Shown: positions 58,366 through 64,000 of the stretch, in pieces
Numbering within the stretch: position 1 is the stretch's first letter
Layout: each line of letters starts with the position of its first letter
Origin: Melieria omissa
Taxonomy: Eukaryota; Arthropoda; Insecta; Diptera; Ulidiidae
Length of the DNA stretch: 64,000 nt
Direction of reading: 5' to 3'
NCBI GenBank assembly: GCA_963971225.1
Contig: OZ020267.1
Coordinates: forward strand, 67,546,577-67,610,576
Notes under the pieces: generated by a model
Seen by the model: only the letters and a program-made list of their open reading frames with translations
Databases searched by the model: none
What the model was told of the DNA's origin: nothing
Translations under genes and position numbers: made by a program

Positions 58366-59639
58366 ATACGCATTTACATTCATTTAACGATTCTGTTTTT
58401 GTATGCAATAATTTTTCCATTTCATTTCGTTTCGCATCGCTTTGAGTTTCGTTACATTTTTGCTTCATTTTGTGCGTTCTATTTATTTTGATTTCATTTT
58501 GGCAAGCAAAGCAAAACGTGACCCAAATGGCGATGACTGATTTGATTGAATGCAATGCTGCCGCTTCACTTTATGTGCTGCCTCTCACTTGCCTCTCTTC
58601 TCTCCCGCCCGCACCCACATCTTGTTCTCGTTTTAACATTGCTACACTCTGGTCTCTTTTGGCGAACAAAGCGCAACTTTTAATGCGGGCAAAAGCGTCC
58701 ACTTTTGGTTTCGACGGCTGTTGGCCCATTTGCCATGTTGTTTTTGTTGTTGTATTGCTTTTAATCGCAGTCGTTATTGTTTCGTTTTAGGCTTTTGTTC
58801 TTGTTTTGCGCGTGTGTTTTGTTTTCTTTTTTTTTGTTTTTGTAGGGTTTCGGTCACGGCAACGAATTTCGTTGATTTCATTTTGTTATTTATTATTTGC
58901 ATAATTTTAGGCCTTTAACCTTAACACACACGTGTGCTGCGCACACACAAAACTCAGACAGAAGAATGTGTATTAATTTTAAATTTTTTTTTGTCTGAAA
59001 AGTGAATTGACAATTTGTATGACACGGAGAGTGGTGAGCTTGGATCAATTCTTTGTCAGTTTTAGAAGGTTAAAAAATAAATAACCTGGAAAAATCATTG
59101 ATTTTCTTTGATCTTTTGCAAAAGATTTCTATCTTTCTAATTTGAATTATTTTTATTTTGTTGAGAAACTGCTTATATTGATCAGATGTTGTAACTGAGA
59201 GCTTGAACAATCTCCCACTAATTGTAAACTATTCGGGTTTGTGCAGGAACTATTCAAGTTATTGTTGCTTGGTTTGTAGGAGAAGCTTGATGAGCAGAAA
59301 ATATGTTTGCACAGATTTTTTGGGGTTTTCTTGTTTGGAGTTTTATCTTTAAAATGACATCAAAATCGTTAAATTATGGAATGAATCACTGTGCAATGGC
59401 ACAATTCGCCAAGACATTCATTAATTCATTCTCTCTTCAGTCTTATTCATTCAGCGTTTTAAAGCTCTGCCATTAATGCCGATATGACATGCTACGCTTC
59501 TTAGCTAAGGATCCTTGGGAGTTTTAGGACTCATAGGTAGCTAGATGTGGCGAATCCTCAACGTGAGCACACATAGGCCAAATTAAGCTCATTGGCTCGA
59601 TATACCCTTAGCTTTATCTGGTCTGGTCGTAAAGTGTAT
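57946..59639. other. No gene recognised
   Basis: (ACA)n at 58,326-58,364 and GTT/CTG-rich DNA at 58,540-58,880. Nothing else identified. Confidence 0.5.
58326..58364. repeat. (ACA)n microsatellite
   Basis: Thirteen uninterrupted units. Confidence 0.95.
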
Positions 59640-60137
59640 TAGGCCTTTGGTGTCAAAGTCCGGTATGTTTTTTTTGCGTCGGAAGTTGGAAATCTTCGTT
59701 CAAGATACTCTGGAATCCGTATTCCAGAGTTATGCCGGATTTCTACCGGCTAAAACCAACTCCCGTAGGCTTCACTCTCCTTGGATTCCCCGCGGTACCG
59801 CCGGTGAGGGCATTCCTTCGCGGGGAGGATTGACCTTGCGTCAGGCCACATATGGTTTTGTCTTGTCGCTTATGGTTCTTGTCTCGTTGCTTGTTCATCG
59901 CGTCGTACTCGCTGCATTATCGTCGTCAGTGCCGCATTGCACTTATTCCATGCCTCCTGTGACGTCAGCATGTCTTCTATTAGCCCGCGTGGGGTAATGC
60001 ATTTTTCCATTTCTCGCTCCAGGTGTGACCTTTTGTCCGTGAATCGATTGCATTCCACCAGTATATGTCCTGCGTCTTCAATTCTTCCTTCACAGAAAAG
60101 GCAATAGGGGTCGTCCAAAGTCCGATATGTCGGCGAG
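59640..60137 (-). mobile_element. LINE 3' fragment with CCHC-type C-terminus (R1-like)
   Basis: On the minus strand DDPYCLFCEGRIEDAGHILVE gives C-X2-C-X8-H-X4-C, the zinc motif near the end of R1-type reverse transcriptases. It is followed by LEREMEKCITPRGLIEDMLT and the basic tail QRVRRDEQATRQE with a stop near 59,870. The rest (59,640-59,870) is presumably the 3' UTR. No reverse transcriptase core is present, so it is 5'-truncated or cut by the neighbouring LINE piece. Confidence 0.7.
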
Positions 60138-60145
60138 GCTGTGTG

Positions 60146-60480
60146 TTAAAACTCTGAATGTTTTTTACATATCCTGCAAAGAGCAAAGTGGACACAAAGT
60201 AAGTGGTGGATGGTTTCTTCCTCCTCTATGTCTCTGCAGCTACGGCAGAAGTCATTGACCAGCTCTTGTCTTCTTGCGTGGCCGCCAAGGATACCATGGC
60301 CAGTGATAACCCCGACAACCACACTGAGCGTACCTTTTTTGAGGTTTAGCAGACTTCTGGTGCGCTTCCAGTCCAACTTTAGCCAGAGTTGTTGCGCTGT
60401 ATTGCTTGTCTCAATGGCTGCCCAAACAATGTTGGCGACTTTCATCACGGCCTCCTCTAAGCCAGCAAACTCTGAGGATA
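60146..60480 (-). mobile_element. LINE fragment: RNase H end plus degenerate zinc motif
   Basis: Minus-strand sequence LWLKLDWKRTRSLLNLKKGT continues with VVGVITGHGILGGHARRQEL and FCRSCRDIEEEETIHHLLCV. This arrangement (tail of an RNase H domain, then a CCHC motif) is found in I/LOA-type non-LTR elements. The last zinc ligand appears changed (CVHFAL where CxCPAL is usual). Upstream sequence to 60,580 is full of stops. It differs in type from the R1-like piece just downstream, so two LINEs are juxtaposed. Confidence 0.65.
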
Positions 60481-60580
60481 GCTCCTTGGTTGTGTCTAAT
60501 CTGGTCAGTTCGTCTACACTACAGTTCCCCGTAACTTACGACTCTTTAATCACACAACTCTTCTCTCTTGAACCGTAGAA

Positions 60581-62470
60581 TCTTTACGATTTTTTGATTT
60601 AAAGTCTACTATATGAAAATTTGTCAATCAGACATTGCAAGTTGTTAAATCTTTTGCTGTCAGTCGAGTGTCTTAATATATTTGTTGTTTGCTCAAAACA
60701 TGCATAAATGAGCAACAAATTTAAACTAAAACCCAATATAAGTGTGAAGAAAGTGTTTAGTTTAGAATGTCCTTACAGTTTAGATTAATACACATACACA
60801 CATATGTCTATGTATGAGCGTCCTTTCGTATGCATGCGTTCATTTGTTATGCACACATACGGACTCTTGATTGCACTTAAACGCCGACTAAATCATTCAT
60901 TAATGTCGACATGTCATTACTCAAGTATTTATTTAGAAAATTTGACACTAACTGACACTAACCGCACGTTGTGCGTTAATATTTGCTATTTTATTAGCTG
61001 CTTATTTACATAGTGTAGAGGAGAAGCGGCTGCAGCAGCAGCCACTAATAGCAACATTGCTCGCGCTGACGATGGCAGCTGTTGTCGACGAATTGCCATT
61101 TTAAAGTTGCGCCGTACACACAAAAACTTTTAATCCTTGCGACACTTGCAACTTAATTATGCGTTTATTGCGCGCATGTTGGCAGCTCTGACACCAGCTG
61201 ATGACACTAGTAGGGGGCAATAATGGCGACGCTGGCGAAACGGTGACAGCGGTGTCACAGTTTTAGTTGTAGTTGTAGTTGAAGGCGCTGCGCGACAGCA
61301 CTGGGAGATAATAACATTACACTGTTGTTGTTGTTTTAATAGAGCGCACAAGGTTAGTGCCAGCGCCAGCAGGCGGCAACAGAGCGCACAGCATGCGACA
61401 GTGGTAGGTGTTGGCGGCATTCGTTCGTTACAAGTTTTATGACGGCCAAGTGGGAACAACGAAACAGCGAAGCGTGAAATGTGCGCACAAAAGCCAATTT
61501 CATTCGCTTTCACGAGACAGACGCTGGCCACTCAGCTATGCATTGATGAGTGCCAGCGTGCATAAGATAGTGTTACCATACACTCACACACGCACACATA
61601 AACTTACATCTGTGTGTGTTGTGTGTGTGTGTATGTGAATGGGCCGCAAATGTTATGGTTGTAGTTGGGGAAGAGTTAGGGTTGGTGTGAGCATGAATTT
61701 AATGCAATTTAATGAGTTCTTTCCCTGCGTATATGTGTGTGTGTGTGTGTGTGTGTTGTTTGTGGTCTTCACTGCACATTACCCGACCTGAAAAGAGATA
61801 TATTTTCCATAAGACAGTAATTAAGTTTAAGGTCTGCTGACATGTTTCATTCAACACTCACACTTGCCTAGAAACGTTTATATGTTTTTATACCTTTGAC
61901 AGATATTTCTTGTTATCCTGTAAATATTTCAATACTATTAAAATAATTAAAGTCTTGTTGAGTCGCTTGCAGCATTATTTCGACATATCGCGGACAGCGC
62001 TGCAGCAAAATTCCAATCATTTCATGCATGCTTTTAGGCGCTTAAGCATAAAATAGTTGCTTTGTGTTTGTGTGTGTGTGTGTATCTGAGCGCACATGTA
62101 CTACACGCTGCGGTGTGTTATATTCGGCTTAACTCACTACAAGTTCCAGTCCATTTCGTTGTAACCATAATGCTTCGCGCCTGTAAGTATGCCACGACAT
62201 TGTGTATGTCTTGTTGTGTTTCAAGTCACACTTTAATGCGATACAATTAATTGGTGTAAAAGTATTGCGTTTACGGCGAAGGAGAGAATTTTAATTCCTC
62301 ACTTGACTGCGGTTAATTAATTTGGGTTGAATTGCTGACCTTTGAGAATGGCGCCCCGCGTAGGTTGAGCAATATTTTTGCACGAAATTGAGGAACGAAA
62401 GGATTGTATATTAATTGTCATTTACTTCTGAAAACTTTTTACAAACTTTGAAGGCAAAAATTGGTGCCTA
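60581..62470. other. No gene recognised
   Basis: CA/GT microsatellites (61,612-61,633, 61,733-61,756, 62,066-62,083), near copies of the 14-mer at 62,026 and 62,179, and compositional frames only. Confidence 0.5.
61733..61756. repeat. (GT)n microsatellite
   Basis: Twelve GT units. Confidence 0.95.
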
Positions 62471-62772
62471 TTACAATTCAGCCTAAAGATATGCTAAATT
62501 GAAGTAAATGAAAAATATTGTTTTAATATTGCGTTTTTTTTCGATAAATTTTGGTACTTATTTGCTTAAGTATTTAGCAAGAAAAATGACTGAAAAGAAA
62601 TAAAAAAATAATGACAAGTGTTGGAAAACTAAATTTTTTTGGAATTTCCTTTTTATTAATTATTAACTACAATTCAGCCTAAAGATATGCTAAGGTAGAT
62701 TGCACTTAAATGAAAAATATTGTTTTAATATTGCGTTTTTATTTCACAAAAATTTTGTATTTTTCTTAAGTA
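62471..62772. repeat. Two-unit ~196-bp tandem repeat, interrupted by the DD41D element
   Basis: ACAATTCAGCCTAAAGATAT begins at 62,474 and 62,670. Each is followed by AAATGAAAAATATTGTTTTA and ATATTGCGTTTTT, then CTTAAGTA. The second unit breaks exactly at CTTAAGTA, where the transposon starts. Confidence 0.8.
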
Positions 62773-64000
62773 TAGGGTGTTTTTTTAGAGGTATAGAACT
62801 TCGAATTGAAATAAAACACAAGAAAATCGTTTTAATGTCCATCAATTTGGCTTTATTGGAAGGATAATTTTATGCCATTAATGTTTAAATATGATTTCGG
62901 GCATGTGGCCGCCGCGGCTGGCTCGAATAAAGCCAATTCTACAGGTCCAATTTTCAACCACTTTTTCGAGCATTTGGGGCCGTATGTCGGCAATAACGCC
63001 ACGAATGTTGGCTTCCAAGTCCCCTAACGTTTCTGGTTTGTTGGCGTAGACGAGCGACTTCACATATCCCCAAAGAAAATAATCCAATGGTTTCAAATCA
63101 CACGATCTTGGTGGCCAATTGACAGGTCAATTCCGCGAAATTATGCGCTCATCGAATGTTTCCTTCAATAAATCGATTGTGACGTGCGCTGTGTGGCATG
63201 TAGCGCCGTCTTGTTGGAACCACAACTCATCCACATTCATGCCATCAAATTCGGGAACAAAATAGTCGGTTATCATGGCTCTATACCGGTCTCCATTAAC
63301 GGTAACTGACTCTCCAGCATTATTTCGGAAGAAGTATGGCCCTATGACTCCACCAGCCCATAGAGCACACCAAACAGTCAGTTTTTGTGGATGTAATGGC
63401 GTCTCAAGGGTCTCATGTGGATTCTCTTCACTCCAAATGCGGCAATTTTGCTTGTTGACGTAGCCATTCTACCAAAAATGAGCCTCATCACTGAACAAAA
63501 TTTTGCGATGAAAATCAGCATCGAGATCAATCTCATTTTCGACCCATACACCAAAATCACGACGCATTGCATGGTCTCGCGGCTTTAATTCTTGCACAAG
63601 CTGGATCTTGTAAGGTCGCAAGCCAAGATCTTTGCGCAAAATCGTCCATAAAGTTGATGGACAAAGCACGGTGGCGAATCGATTCATTCGGGTCCTCTTC
63701 AACATTTTGCTCTACAGCGGCAATTGTGTCTTCGGTGGGCACTGTTCGACGTCTCTGCGGATGCGTATTATCACATAGAGTAAACGTAGTGCGAAAACGA
63801 CCCATGGTTAACCGATGGATGGACCGATTTTGCTCTGATGGACGATTATGTCGACCATAAAATGGACGGAGCTTGCGGTAAACTTCACGAACTGAACCAT
63901 TATTTTCGAAATAAATTTGCACGATTTGCAAGCGTTGTTCTTTTGTCAACCTGTTCATGATGAAATGGCAAACCAAACTGAACATAAATGACATTAGAGT
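62773..64000 (-). mobile_element. DD41D mariner-like element, runs off the window
   Basis: The left end TAGGGTGTTTTTTTAGAGGT follows a TA at 62,771-62,772. The right inverted repeat lies beyond position 64,000, since the transposase start at 63,958 is close to the edge. It carries a nearly full-length but mutated transposase on the minus strand. Confidence 0.85.
62878..63958 (-). pseudogene. DD41D transposase, nearly full length, three lesions
   Basis: The ATG at 63,958 starts MNRLTKEQRLQIVQIYFENN, the first DNA-binding helices. DTIAAVEQNVEEDPNESIRH follows, then a frameshift near 63,665 leads into STLWTILRKDLGLRPYKIQL. ILFSDEAHFW gives the first catalytic Asp, followed by TAG (63,469-63,471), then NGYVNKQNCRIW. 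WFQQDGATCH supplies the second Asp, and a TGA (63,127-63,129) sits before PVNWPPRSCDLKPLDYFLWG with the third Asp, 41 residues on. It ends RGGHMPEIIFKH. At about 360 codons it is the most complete transposase here. All three acidic residues remain, but the frame is broken. Confidence 0.9.

Noticed and set aside
1..64000. CRISPR arrays, operons, bacterial-type ribosome sites or terminators
   Set aside because: Repeat structure, microsatellites and transposon types are those of an animal genome. No array of spaced identical repeats with unique spacers exists.

Overview
This window is animal nuclear DNA with no complete host protein-coding gene that I can recognise. It is AT-rich and full of CAA/TTG, CA/GT and AAAAT microsatellites. 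Its transposons (mariner, a Bari-like Tc1, DD41D mariner relatives, piggyBac, hAT), tRNA-derived SINEs and LINE fragments point to a fly (Diptera). A schizophoran such as a tephritid is plausible, but species assignment is inference. The open reading frames outside the transposons are mostly frames through low-complexity or unique non-coding sequence. The window is best read as intergenic or intronic DNA.

Layout. 0-10 kb: a retroposon 3' tail, several short tandem repeats, an AAAAT array, a decayed Tc1/Bari-like element with a retroposon inside it (6.5-8.0 kb), a tRNA-derived SINE (8.4-8.8 kb) and a hAT MITE with an 8-bp duplication (8.9-9.2 kb). 10-20 kb: an 87-bp hAT remnant, two internally deleted mariner copies (12.6 and 16.6 kb) and a ~260-317 bp tandem repeat. 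20-30 kb: a deleted DD41D element, an A-rich stretch that may be the 5' exon of a plus-strand gene (ending at a GTAAGT donor near 23.9 kb), a hAT element carrying a nested 247-bp MITE, and a ~85-bp minisatellite containing a third deleted mariner. 30-45 kb: mostly featureless DNA with AT-rich tandem repeats and long AAAAT arrays. 45-49 kb: a minus-strand SINE, a rearranged piggyBac with two copies of its 3' end in inverted orientation, a second tRNA-SINE copy and a second 247-bp MITE. 49-64 kb: a decayed DD41D element with a missing catalytic Asp, an AAAAT array, a TTAA-flanked MITE, two adjacent LINE C-terminal fragments and a third DD41D element running off the right edge.

The elements do not form a pathway. 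They record repeated transposition followed by internal deletion, nesting and decay. The strongest observations are the inverted duplication of the piggyBac 3' end, three mariner copies deleted over the same interval but with three different junctions (one with apparent templated filler), and a recurring 14-base motif. Also notable are a 3' tail shared by a tRNA-SINE and unrelated 5'-truncated inserts, and the tendency of the DNA transposons to sit in or beside local tandem repeats. Target-site duplications were read directly from the sequence. Superfamily names come from terminal motifs, duplication length and transposase motifs, without any database search.
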